A stretch of 64,000 nt of DNA. Source: Komarekiella atlantica HA4396-MV6. Lineage in GTDB: Bacteria > Cyanobacteriota > Cyanobacteriia > Cyanobacteriales > Nostocaceae. The stretch covers positions 124,001 to 188,000 of the forward strand of contig JAHHHK010000014.1 in NCBI GenBank assembly GCA_019359395.1, read 5' to 3'. This document shows, one piece after another, positions 56,630 through 64,000 of the stretch (its first letter is position 1; each line of letters begins with the position of its first letter). Under the pieces are notes generated by a model, which saw only the letters and a list, made by a program, of their open reading frames with translations, was not told where the DNA came from and ran no database searches. The translations under genes were made by a program, and so were the position numbers.

Positions 56630-57274
56630 TCAAAGATTCTGGCGGCGAAACTCAGCGGGAGTAAGGCGCATGGGTTTTTCTGGGTTCCAGATTCCTTGCC
56701 CCATGAGTCTAGCCCATTGTTGGGCACGTTCTAAACGCTGATTATATTTATGGTTAGGCGATCGCTCAACAAATAGTGCATTTCCTTGTTTAACTAATTC
56801 TTCATTCAATAACACCTTATCTTTCCAGACATAGGCTAGAGTCCGCCCGATTTTATCTTTTGCTTCTACATCAAACTCCAGTATTATAGGTTGTTCGGTA
56901 TTGCCAGTCAGATCCTCTAATTGTTCTTTTGCTGCTTCTCCCCAAGGACGCTGTCGCAAATCTGGCGCATCGACACCAATTAACCGCACTTGAGAAATTA
57001 AGTTTGGTTGTTCAGCCATACCTAACACTTCCAAACTTTGCCCACTAACTACCCGCGCTACTTTTACTTGGGCTTGATTGTCTGCAAGTTGATTTTTGTG
57101 GCAACTCATTAGAAGCAATAAGCAAGTTAAAATGGCTATTTTTCGGCTCCAGATGCCAAGATATGGCGGGATAGGGGAGAATGTCTTTTTTATTTTTAGT
57201 ACCCGTGCAGTCAAACTTACTAGAACAATCATTCTTTTTTGAACTCGCCAGTGTGTTTGTTGAGCGATCGCCAC
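56630..57274 (-). CDS. Thermonuclease (SNase) family lipoprotein
   Basis: A protein of up to 214 residues. A lipoprotein-like signal, IAILTCLLLLMSC, is preceded by about 45 residues, so the true start may be later. The SNase barrel shows VRLIGVDAPDLRQRPWGEAA (metal Asp and first Arg), DKIGRTLAYVWKDKVLLNEE (second Arg) and NEELVKQGNALFVE. These residues are the catalytic set of staphylococcal-nuclease-type enzymes that cut DNA and RNA with Ca2+. It is likely outside the cytoplasm, anchored to membrane. It lies just downstream of the ferredoxin gene on the same strand. Confidence 0.88.
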   Translation of the reverse strand: MAIAQQTHWRVQKRMIVLVSLTARVLKIKKTFSPIPPYLGIWSRKIAILTCLLLLMSCHKNQLADNQAQVKVARVVSGQSLEVLGMAEQPNLISQVRLIGVDAPDLRQRPWGEAAKEQLEDLTGNTEQPIILEFDVEAKDKIGRTLAYVWKDKVLLNEELVKQGNALFVERSPNHKYNQRLERAQQWARLMGQGIWNPEKPMRLTPAEFRRQNL

Positions 57275-57310
57275 TAGTAATACTCTGAAACTTGGGGCGA
57301 TCGCGATCGC

Positions 57311-57679
57311 TTATTCCTCATCTAACGGTAAACCCGCTTTCACTTTTCCCCGACCAAAATAGCGCCCAAACTGGAGTTCATAGACTTCATCTTCGTCTTG
57401 TGTCTCTACCTCTAAGTCGGAACATGGGTAACTAACACACAGTAAAGCATAACCTTGCCGACGCAACTCTGGCGACAAGCCGATGGCCTCCGGTTGGTAA
57501 ATTTCTCCCGACAATACTCTGACAGCACAAGTGGTGCAAGCCCCATTACGGCAAGAAAACGGCAGTTCTACCCCCTGTTTTTCGGCACTGTGCAGGATGT
57601 AGCGGTCTTCTGGCACTTGCAGAGTGTGTATTTTACCAGTAGCGCGATCGCGAACTCTAATTGTGTATGTACGGGACAT
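57311..57679 (-). CDS. Plant-type [2Fe-2S] ferredoxin, FdC2-like
   Basis: A 122-residue ferredoxin. The cluster ligands lie in FSCRNGACTTCAVRVLSG (Cys-x4-Cys-x2-Cys) with the fourth Cys in GYALLCVSYP. A C-terminal extension of about 23 residues (DEVYELQFGRYFGRGKVKAG) beyond the usual ferredoxin end matches the FdC2 type of cyanobacteria and chloroplasts, whose partners are not well defined. It is a soluble electron carrier of likely low potential. The thermonuclease gene follows; a tRNA gene lies upstream on the opposite strand. Confidence 0.92.
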   Translation of the reverse strand: MSRTYTIRVRDRATGKIHTLQVPEDRYILHSAEKQGVELPFSCRNGACTTCAVRVLSGEIYQPEAIGLSPELRRQGYALLCVSYPCSDLEVETQDEDEVYELQFGRYFGRGKVKAGLPLDEE

Positions 57680-57780
57680 GTGGATATGGGATTTTAGTTT
57701 TGAGATTAAATCTAAAAAATGTCTTCTTTTATCTTTGCATTTTCTGCGATTTCAAAGTACAATCGTAACTTGTGGCACCT

Positions 57781-57867
57781 GGAGAGGTGGCCGAGTGGTT
57801 GAAGGCGCAGCACTGGAAATGCTGTTATGCAGCAATGTATACGAGGGTTCGAATCCCTCCCTCTCCG
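57781..57867 (+). tRNA. tRNA-Ser (GGA)
   Basis: An 87-nucleotide class II tRNA. The acceptor arms GGAGAGG and CCTCTCC pair fully, the discriminator is G, the anticodon stem CAGCA/TGCTG closes the seven-base loop CTGGAAA with GGA at 57815-57817, and the T arm is GAGGGTTCGAATCCCTC. A long variable arm (ttatgcagcaatgtatac) is typical of tRNA-Ser. The CCA end is not encoded. Confidence 0.96.
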
Positions 57868-57929
57868 TTCTGAAAGTTAGTCTAAATATACATAGTAGTT
57901 AGAACCAGATTTATCCAAAGACTCTTCAT

Positions 57930-58069
57930 TAATTTTGATGGGCTATTAGATACCTGACTTCTGATGGGCTATTAAAACCCCGATTTCTTAAAGAAGTCGG
58001 GTATCTGACCACCGCCAACTAAAGTACTGACTACGAACCTCTCAAAACTTTTGCAACAGACCACTAGTA
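57930..58069. repeat. Repeat element, left copy, with internal hairpin
   Basis: Contains two gatgggctatta phrases, a hairpin CCCGATTTCTT/AAAGAAGTCGGG (57978-58001) and the block ctgactacgaacctctcaaa followed by acttttgcaacagaccacta. The last block is the reverse complement of 58802-58845. It therefore forms an inverted pair with the element at 58800-58919 around the DUF6174 gene. Confidence 0.75.
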
Positions 58070-58193
58070 GACCTAGATTTTTGACGCTTCGTTTGTCCCA
58101 GTTCCTTAATGCTTCCTTTACTCTTAATTAAGAGTCCAGCAATTTGCTTGATTAGGTTACACTAATTGATAAATAGAATGGACATGGATTTAT

Positions 58194-58712
58194 ATGCGCT
58201 TACCTATTGTTATTAGTGCGGGATTATTAATTTTGCTGGGTTTAAACACACCAGTAATGCCTAAATCCCCCATACAGGTTGCACAATCATCACAGATTAC
58301 GAACTCCAACTCAAAGCAATTAACGAATAATTCTCAATTAAAACAATTAAGGATGAATCGCCGATTGTGGCGTCAGCAAAAAATTAACAATTATCGCTAT
58401 ACACTTAGTAATAGTTGCTTTTGTATCACTGAATTCAGAGGGCCAGTAATCATTGAAGTACGTAACGGCAGAACGACTTCCATCACTTCCGTACAGACAG
58501 GTAAGCCAGTTACTAATCCAGAACTGTTCCGAACATACAACACAGTTCCTAAGCTGTTTAATTTGATTAGGAATACGATCAGCAGTGGACAATCTGAGCT
58601 TGCTGTGGAGTACAATCAGAAGCTTGGCTATCCAACTCAAATAAATATTGGCAATCTAGCTGCTGATGCCGGAATATTTACTACAATTGAGAATCTGCAA
58701 GAGATTCGATAA
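58194..58712 (+). CDS. Secreted DUF6174 protein
   Basis: A 172-residue protein with a signal peptide (MRLPIVISAGLLILLGLNTP; cleavage near 30). The mature part has the DUF6174 pattern: RRLWRQQKINNYRYTLSNSC, FCITEFRGPVIIEVRNGRTT and a YNTVPKLFNLIRNTI helix, with a paired Cys in SCFC. The family is exported and functionally unassigned. It stands between two inverted copies of a repeat element, which could mean it moved or was merely framed by later insertions. Confidence 0.85.
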   Translation: MRLPIVISAGLLILLGLNTPVMPKSPIQVAQSSQITNSNSKQLTNNSQLKQLRMNRRLWRQQKINNYRYTLSNSCFCITEFRGPVIIEVRNGRTTSITSVQTGKPVTNPELFRTYNTVPKLFNLIRNTISSGQSELAVEYNQKLGYPTQINIGNLAADAGIFTTIENLQEIR

Positions 58713-58799
58713 GTAGAAACTGGGATTAATTCGTACTGTAGTCAATGAGCGATCGCGCTGGATTTAAAGTTTAGGGACTGGAAGAATTTCCAGTCCCTA

Positions 58800-58919
58800 T
58801 TAGTCTGTTGCAAAAGTTTTAAGAGGTTCGTAGTCAGCACTTTAGTGCTTAAAAAATCAAGGACTAAAGTTCTGACTACAAATACGTATGACCATCAAAA
58901 TTAATGCGATAGACCACTA
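58800..58919. repeat. Repeat element, right copy; imperfect long palindrome
   Basis: About 120 bases whose ends are imperfect inverted repeats (left ttagtctgttgcaaaa, right in reverse complement ctagtggtctatcgca) with inner arms TAGTCAG-x-ACTTTAGT in inverted orientation. A MITE-like folding element. Inverted relative to the copy at 57930-58069. Confidence 0.7.
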
Positions 58920-59052
58920 GCTGATTAATCGCGCATGTGTGCAACGCCAAATACTGCTAAATCTGTAAATTAAATAAAAAATAATCCGAAATCCTGCAAA
59001 TCGTATTTGAATTTTAATATACGACAAAAGTAACTTACATAAGCTTCCTCGT

Positions 59053-59571
59053 ATGCCCAAATACAGCGTTAGCGAAGTTTTAGAAATTATTAAAAATCTT
59101 ACGGCTGAAGAAAAATTGGAACTGCAACAATTTTTACCCAGCGTCCTAGACACTATATCTACTGCTACGAAATCTTTAGACTCCCATTCTCAAAATATTG
59201 GAGGCATCAACATCGGTAGTGGTAACTCTGATATTGCATTTAATCAACTTCAGGCAGACAGAGGAAGCACACTCAATCAAAGCAGAACGCAAGCTAGACT
59301 TCAGAATGCTGATGTACAAGAAGCCTTAAAGTTACTCTCAACATTAAAACAAGATATTTTGGTAAGTAATGTCTTAAACCCTATTGAAAAGAAAACTTTA
59401 GAAGTTCCCATACAAACAATTGAAGAGGAATTGAAAAAGCCCAAGCCAGATAAAAGCTTAGTAGACCAAGCAATTGAAGCGTTGAACAAAGGATTAACAG
59501 GAGTAGCACAGCTTGCTGATCCAGTTTTAAAACTAGCCCCTCTGGTTGCTAGCGTGTGGACAGGGATATGA
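59053..59571 (+). CDS. Small helical protein paired with an nSTAND NTPase
   Basis: A 172-residue protein of no known family. Residues 1-45 are helical (VSEVLEIIKNLTAEEKLELQ), 48-67 form an Asn/Gly/Gln-rich stretch (NIGGINIGSGNSDIAFNQLQ), and 85-172 are helical with a hydrophobic end (VAQLADPVLKLAPLVASVWT). The middle stretch is matched by NISNVSMGDSNVVTFNQTQ at the N-terminus of the next gene. The stop overlaps the next start by ATGA, so the two proteins are made together. By layout it could be an effector or adaptor controlled by the NTPase; no enzymatic motif is visible. Confidence 0.75.
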   Translation: MPKYSVSEVLEIIKNLTAEEKLELQQFLPSVLDTISTATKSLDSHSQNIGGINIGSGNSDIAFNQLQADRGSTLNQSRTQARLQNADVQEALKLLSTLKQDILVSNVLNPIEKKTLEVPIQTIEEELKKPKPDKSLVDQAIEALNKGLTGVAQLADPVLKLAPLVASVWTGI

Positions 59572-61736
59572 ACGAAGAATTTCCCGGTCGCCAGAATGAA
59601 GCTAGCCAAAATATTAGTAACGTTTCAATGGGTGACAGTAACGTTGTTACCTTTAACCAAACTCAGATTCTACAAATCTCTGTTGACGAGATTAAAACCC
59701 GCCAATTTAGAGAAACTTCACCCTACAGAAGCTTAAAGACATTTGAGCCAGAAGATAAAGACTTATTTTTTGGACGTGACCAATTTCTCACGGGTTTGGT
59801 AAATGAACTAGAACACACCAATCTAATCTTACTTCTAGGTGCTAGTGGTAGTGGTAAATCATCAGTTGTGCGTGCGGGGCTAATTCCTTGGCTACTAGAA
59901 AAAAAAGGGTCACAGTTAGTACACCTAACGTTTACTCCAGATGTTGACCCATTTGAATCTTTTTATACTAGCTTACGCAGTAAATATAGACAATCTGAAG
60001 CTCAGATTGCTCTTGAAGCAAAAACTGATACTTTAACTCAACTAGTAACGAGGTTAAAGCAGCCTGATTCTTATTGGTTCATTTTGATTGATCAGTTTGA
60101 GGAATTATTTACTACTACGCAGCCCCAAAAGTGCGCTCAGTTTATTGCTAGCTTACTAAAACTGTGTAAAACTAACCACCCAGGCGTCAAAATTGTGGCA
60201 ACGATGCGGGCTGATTTTCTTGATAGGTTAAGCCCTTATCCACAGTTTGTGAAAGCTACAGAGAAACATCGTCCGCTAATTGCAGAAATGCAAGCCGATG
60301 AGCTGCGATTAGCTATTGAACAACCTGCGGCACATCATGGTGTAGTATTTGAAACTGGTTTAGTTGGAGAAATCATTAAGGATATTCAGGGACAAGCAGG
60401 TTATTTACCGTCATTACAGTACACTTTAAATTTACTTTGGGAAACAGAAGTAACAAATGGTAGTATCCAAGACCGGACATTGAATACTAGTACCTATCGT
60501 CAGTTGGGTGGTGTGAGAGGGGCTTTGCAACAACGGGTAAATTCCATTTATGAGGCATTAATTGAACAGGAGAAGTTAGCTACTCAAAGCATTTTTTTAA
60601 AACTGGTTGATATAGGTAAAGATTCTGAATCTGGTACTGAATGGAAGCCAGTTCGCAGAAGGGCATTGATGTCTGAGTTCAGCAATGAGCTTGAACAAAA
60701 TGTACTGATGAAATTGATTAATGAGAATTTATTAGTTAGCAATATTCAATTAAAATCTCAAAAACCTACAGTAGAAATTACTCATGAAATATTGCTCACT
60801 TCTTGGACTAATTTAAATATTTGGATTAGAGAAAATCGTTATAGCATAGCTTTACGTAATAGGCTCAATGACGATGTAGCCCATTGGCAAGTAAAAAAAG
60901 CAGAAGATGAATTGTGGGCTGGTTCAAAATTAGAGCAAGTTTTAGAACTGCGAAAAAACTCTACATTTAATCAAGTTTTGGGTGGGTTTAGTCCAGCTGC
61001 AAATCAGTTTATTGATGCTAGTGTTGGTTTGCGCGATCGCCTGCAAAGACGGAAAATAGCAATTGCGATCGCTTTCTCTGCAATCATTGCAGCAGGTGGA
61101 GTAGCTTTTGGCTGGCAGCAGCAGCAATCTAAACAAATTATTGAAGCTGTTTTCCTCAGCACAGATACAACAAAAATCCTCAACTCCTTACCTGATTTCC
61201 TCGAAGAAGCAGACAGGCTTAAAAATGAAGGAAATATAGAAGAATCCCTGCCTTACTACCGACGGGTAAGAGCAGAAACTATCAAGCTGATTAGGAACTT
61301 TAAAGACAATCCAGCAGAAAAATTAAAAATCCAAAAATTATCAGATGCCTCTGAAGAAGCTTTGGCACAGGTGATTAAAGCAAAGCTATTTAAAAATCTT
61401 GAGGATGAGTTAAACAATGGTCGTTATGATCAAGCAGTCAAAAAAACTTATGACATTTTAATGTCAGAAAATATTGGGGCAGGGGCGGATCTGAACAATA
61501 ATCGTAGACTTGATAATCAAGATGAAGCGGATTTAATCCCTTGTAAAACTTTAATAGAAATCAGAGAGCAATGGCTTAAATATACCAATAACTATTGTGA
61601 TTGGTATGGAAAAGACTCTCCCTATGAAGCTCCAAATTGCACACAAATAGGTAAAGAAACTTTAACAACAGCAATATTTGAATTTCCCTACGATTTTGCA
61701 ATAAAACGGATTGACTTTTGCTCACAAAAAGCTTAG
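59568..61736 (+). CDS. Membrane-anchored nSTAND1-type NTPase
   Basis: A 722-residue protein from the ATG that overlaps the upstream stop. Residues 15-33 carry the motif shared with the upstream protein. The nSTAND1 NTPase starts at SPYRSLKTFEPEDKDLFFGR (51-70), with Walker A GASGSGKSS (91-99), Walker B WFILIDQFEELF (170-181), sensor-like ATMRADFLDR (211-220) and a winged-helix end HEILLTSW (406-413). One membrane helix lies at about 495-514. The remaining 205 residues are TPR-like (EADRLKNEGNIEESLPYYRR) and contain four Cys. Most relatives instead carry WD40 repeats. STAND NTPases act as signal switches, often in conflict or defence. Confidence 0.88.
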   Translation: MNEEFPGRQNEASQNISNVSMGDSNVVTFNQTQILQISVDEIKTRQFRETSPYRSLKTFEPEDKDLFFGRDQFLTGLVNELEHTNLILLLGASGSGKSSVVRAGLIPWLLEKKGSQLVHLTFTPDVDPFESFYTSLRSKYRQSEAQIALEAKTDTLTQLVTRLKQPDSYWFILIDQFEELFTTTQPQKCAQFIASLLKLCKTNHPGVKIVATMRADFLDRLSPYPQFVKATEKHRPLIAEMQADELRLAIEQPAAHHGVVFETGLVGEIIKDIQGQAGYLPSLQYTLNLLWETEVTNGSIQDRTLNTSTYRQLGGVRGALQQRVNSIYEALIEQEKLATQSIFLKLVDIGKDSESGTEWKPVRRRALMSEFSNELEQNVLMKLINENLLVSNIQLKSQKPTVEITHEILLTSWTNLNIWIRENRYSIALRNRLNDDVAHWQVKKAEDELWAGSKLEQVLELRKNSTFNQVLGGFSPAANQFIDASVGLRDRLQRRKIAIAIAFSAIIAAGGVAFGWQQQQSKQIIEAVFLSTDTTKILNSLPDFLEEADRLKNEGNIEESLPYYRRVRAETIKLIRNFKDNPAEKLKIQKLSDASEEALAQVIKAKLFKNLEDELNNGRYDQAVKKTYDILMSENIGAGADLNNNRRLDNQDEADLIPCKTLIEIREQWLKYTNNYCDWYGKDSPYEAPNCTQIGKETLTTAIFEFPYDFAIKRIDFCSQKA

Positions 61737-61843
61737 TTTTCGTTTTAACTTGACAACTAAATATAGTAATTATCTATCAATAAAAATCAACTGCAAATGC
61801 TATAAAAAAACTATTTTATTTACCATATCAGCAACAAAATAGT

Positions 61844-63109
61844 ATGAAAAAAACCAACAATTTAACTCAGATCAAGTCGGCTACAGTAACGTTACTGATT
61901 CCTTTGTATATTTTGACAACTTTTACCACTAGTTCTGCTGAAGTTCCTAAAACTGCGGTGATTCACTATGCATCCGATCCTGGAGTCAGGCTGCTTCTAG
62001 GTGCTACAGATTCTATGGTGGCTAAACCAGGACAGCGAATGCAACAGTATAAAGATGCTGTGGGAGTTCCTGGTTCTAAGAAATCCCTATCACGGCTTAG
62101 TCTGCCAAACCCAACGCATAACAAAATTGGAGCGTTAGTACAAGCTGGCCCTGCTCCTGTCAGCTCTGTTTACACATTTCCTTGTAAGGTGAGTGGTTCT
62201 GTTTACTTTGGTTGGCGAAAGCAAGGCGGTTCATGTAGTCATGGATTATGGGTAGTACCAGTTGCATCTCAGTTGCACAGTTCCAAAGTTCCGTCTCTAG
62301 CCTCTAAGAATACCCACAATGCTACAGCTTCTAAAAATCTCCTACAAGCTCAAGCTGCTACTGACCTAGTTAGGTATTACTGTAGTACGGTAACAACTTC
62401 AAAAATAGGTGAATGGATAACATCAGCAGGTTTACCTTCATTGGAAACTGCCTGCCAGGAATCTACCCAAAAATGTGAAGAAACTACAGGTAGCAAATGT
62501 TTAGTAGCAAGCTTAGGTGATTGGAGTGTCAATGATCCCAATTTAGCAGTGTCAATGCAGTGTGGTAGTAATCAAAGTTCTGTGATTTCCGCACGTACTC
62601 GTCAAGGCAATGGTTCGCTGATAGACAGATTGCTTTTAGAAATAACGCAGATGTCTCAGGCTATCAGAGGTATTAACTGTACAGCTAGTATTTACCACCC
62701 AAACGAAGTAATTGTTTCACCATCTAACGATGAGTTGACCTTAATCCAAACTAATAATAATGGTGGCAATGTAGAAATTAATGTTTTGGTTGGATCTGTG
62801 AATATTGTTTCGGTTGGCAGAACAAGCGGATTCAAAGTAGACAAAGGGTTCAGATATGCTCTAGGGGAAAATAAACCGACGCCGCTAGACTGCGATCGCA
62901 TATTTCAATCGCAGCCTGTTCAAGAGTTTTTAGACACTGCTAACTGGCCACAGGAAGTCGCAGGAGAACTGCAAAGTTACCGCTCAGGTTTCTGTAAGTC
63001 TCGTGAGCGACCCCCAAATAATGGTGGTGGCCCTGTTATCTGGATAGATCCTTTTGGTGGTGGAGGTGGAGGTGGTAGACAAACTACACCTGGCGTTGGT
63101 GCTCAATAA
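61844..63109 (+). CDS. Secreted Cys-containing protein of unknown function
   Basis: A 421-residue protein with a signal peptide (cleavage likely after TTSSA near 32). I recognise no family with confidence. There are ten or more Cys in the mature part (for example FPCKVSG, GGSCSHG, RYYCSTV, TACQEST, KCEETTGSKC, MQCGS, NCTAS), suggesting disulfides. Residues about 290-345 (NNGGNVEINVLVGSVNIVSV) resemble a FecR-like beta helix turn. The C-terminus is Pro/Gly-rich (WIDPFGGGGGGG). It starts 107 bases after the nSTAND stop on the same strand, so it may belong to that unit; its location outside the cytoplasm fits the NTPase's outer domain. Confidence 0.65.
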   Translation: MKKTNNLTQIKSATVTLLIPLYILTTFTTSSAEVPKTAVIHYASDPGVRLLLGATDSMVAKPGQRMQQYKDAVGVPGSKKSLSRLSLPNPTHNKIGALVQAGPAPVSSVYTFPCKVSGSVYFGWRKQGGSCSHGLWVVPVASQLHSSKVPSLASKNTHNATASKNLLQAQAATDLVRYYCSTVTTSKIGEWITSAGLPSLETACQESTQKCEETTGSKCLVASLGDWSVNDPNLAVSMQCGSNQSSVISARTRQGNGSLIDRLLLEITQMSQAIRGINCTASIYHPNEVIVSPSNDELTLIQTNNNGGNVEINVLVGSVNIVSVGRTSGFKVDKGFRYALGENKPTPLDCDRIFQSQPVQEFLDTANWPQEVAGELQSYRSGFCKSRERPPNNGGGPVIWIDPFGGGGGGGRQTTPGVGAQ

Positions 63110-63119
63110 CTTGCTATCA

Positions 63120-63150
63120 GATCCCCAACTTCTTAAAGAAGTCGGGGATC
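63120..63150. terminator. Hairpin between convergent genes
   Basis: Arms GATCCCC-AACTTCTT and AAGAAGT-CGGGGATC with a short loop, between the secreted-protein stop and the convergent DUF697 gene. Relative of the hairpin at 11222. No T-run. Confidence 0.55.
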
Positions 63151-63232
63151 TGACCACCCGCCAACTAAAACAAGCTGAAAACTAATAACCCAATATCTGG
63201 CAGGTTTAAATCCCCCACCATACGCCTTGATA

Positions 63233-63263
63233 ACTGTTTACTGTTTACTGTTTACTGTTTACT
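63233..63263. repeat. GTTTACT heptamer run overlapping a gene end
   Basis: At least four copies of the heptamer GTTTACT. In reverse complement the run supplies the last codons (Asn-Ser-Lys-Gln) and the stop of the DUF697 gene. Confidence 0.8.
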
Positions 63264-64000
63264 GTTAAAACGTTTTTGCGCGATTTTAAACGCTTCTTGC
63301 ATTACAGACTGAATTTTTTGGGGATCGGGTTTCTTACCTCCCATTAAATCACCGAAGTAAACGCAAGCTGCTTCACCTAGTGACCAAGTATAAGCAGCGG
63401 CCCAAGAAGCGGCGATCGCGCTGCCAAAACCAGGCACAAATTTGATTAACTCCCGTGCGATCGCCTGTGCTAAAAAACCACCTGCGATCGCACTGACAAT
63501 ACCCCCAGCTTGAGATGGGGTCAGCGTTTGCCCATACAATTTTCCTAGTAGACCCACCATTGATACTTGCAAAGCAGTCAAAACCGGCATTGTGGCAAAT
63601 GGTAGTGGTACAGCCGCGAGAGTGGCGGACATAATTGCAAATGGCAAAATGTAACGGCGTCCAGCATCTCGGTAAAGATTACCAATTTGCTCACCAACTT
63701 CCTCCTGATCCAATAACTGATATATTGCCTTCGCTTCTGCTTCTGGAAGGAGTTCTGCTAAAGCATCTCTCAGGGCTTCTAAGCCATAAAAAACGGGAGT
63801 GTAGCCGTCTTCTTCCAAGGTGAAGTCAATCATTACAAAGCGAATCCCCTTCGGGGAGGCTTCTCTACGAGAGGCTTCGCCAACGCCAACGCACACTTTG
63901 GCAAAAGTTTGCTGCATTGCGGCAAATGCGCGGTTAACTTCCTGATAATCTGGCGGATAGGCAGGATGATCAAGCGTACCGGGGGGATAAACTTCGTGCA
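63252..64000 (-). CDS. DUF697-type membrane protein, probable GTPase C-terminal part (5' end outside window)
   Basis: The frame is open to the right edge; 249 codons are visible, beginning HEVYPPGTLDHPAYPPDYQE on the partial side. The C-terminal 130 residues have the DUF697 pattern: RRYILPFAIMSATLAAVPLP, TALQVSMVGLLGKLYGQTLT and FVPGFGSAIAASWAAAYTWS, with two or three hydrophobic helices. In cyanobacteria DUF697 is usually fused behind an Era-like GTPase domain, which would lie beyond the window. Residues VGVGEASRREASPKGIR are an in-frame insertion of an interspersed repeat, and the last four residues come from a heptamer repeat. Confidence 0.75.
   Translation of the reverse strand, partial: HEVYPPGTLDHPAYPPDYQEVNRAFAAMQQTFAKVCVGVGEASRREASPKGIRFVMIDFTLEEDGYTPVFYGLEALRDALAELLPEAEAKAIYQLLDQEEVGEQIGNLYRDAGRRYILPFAIMSATLAAVPLPFATMPVLTALQVSMVGLLGKLYGQTLTPSQAGGIVSAIAGGFLAQAIARELIKFVPGFGSAIAASWAAAYTWSLGEAACVYFGDLMGGKKPDPQKIQSVMQEAFKIAQKRFNSKQ
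63840..63893. repeat. 54-bp interspersed repeat inside the DUF697 gene
   Basis: 18 codons of repeat-type DNA (gcgttggcgttggcgaagcc, ctctcgtagagaagcctccc, cgaaggggattcgc) between codons that otherwise read QQTFAKV and FVMIDFTLE. It includes nested hairpins CTCTCG-TAG-type and CCCCGAAGGGG. The length is a multiple of three. Confidence 0.75.

Noticed and set aside
56393-56734. Open frames on both strands with 13-residue repeats (such as QGSRVEMRLIASA)
   Set aside because: They are by-products of the 39-bp palindromic repeat array, whose unit length is a multiple of three. No start signal and no plausible protein.

Overview
The window is chromosomal DNA from a cyanobacterium, most likely a filamentous heterocyst-forming one (Nostoc, Tolypothrix, Calothrix or Scytonema type). 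The evidence is the very frequent HIP1 octamer GCGATCGC, heptameric short tandem repeats, dense interspersed palindromic repeats between genes, and typical cyanobacterial families (GH100 invertase, HisZ, FdC2-like ferredoxin, RppA/CopR-type response regulators, HpnJ/HpnK). There is one tRNA gene, tRNA-Ser(GGA). I see no rRNA, CRISPR array, phage or intact transposase gene.

Layout. 1-7 kb: a truncated YihY/BrkB gene, the Mg2+ transporter MgtE, a two-component pair split by repeats and an extra gene, a remnant of a LuxR-type regulator, a DUF6220-like membrane protein and a lipid kinase. 7-17 kb: a PQQ-type sugar dehydrogenase lipoprotein, a class A penicillin-binding protein, a large membrane protein, a GH100 invertase, a DUF2459 protein, a ferric-reductase-like flavocytochrome, a holin-like protein and the 3' half of an SGNH hydrolase gene. 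17-30 kb: two SDR oxidoreductases, phosphoglucomutase, a HEAT-repeat protein, a Cys-rich copper-storage protein, a pair of complex histidine kinases, a nucleotidyltransferase-like gene, arfB, and a repeat region carrying a small MITE.

30-41 kb is a heavy-metal (probably copper) island: sensor kinase, CopR/RppA-type regulator, YtkA-like lipoprotein, HME-RND pump, its periplasmic adaptor, a double DUF305 lipoprotein and a second copper-storage protein. The last three promoters share a direct repeat, ATGAAAT-N4-ATGAAAT, which is a good candidate for the regulator's operator. Between kinase and regulator lie two decayed genes (a Crp/Fnr regulator with two in-frame stops and a frameshifted SnoaL-like gene) and an intact HicAB toxin-antitoxin pair.

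41-57 kb: a two-gene operon of a Rieske oxygenase and a DUF3865 (CADD/haem-oxygenase-like diiron) protein, a Cache sensor kinase, a Lin0512 protein, a hopanoid side-chain cluster (squalene-synthase-like, HpnJ, HpnK), a DUF2237 protein, a LivF/NatE-type ATPase, a bacterial ferredoxin, hisZ with a J-domain/TPR gene, an inositol-monophosphatase-like gene, a thermonuclease lipoprotein and a plant-type ferredoxin. The spacers here are packed with repeats.

57-64 kb: tRNA-Ser, a secreted DUF6174 protein flanked by inverted repeat elements, and the most intriguing locus: a small helical protein, an overlapping membrane-bound nSTAND NTPase that shares a roughly 20-residue motif with it, and a secreted Cys-containing protein. 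The window ends in a DUF697 protein that carries an in-frame interspersed-repeat insertion.
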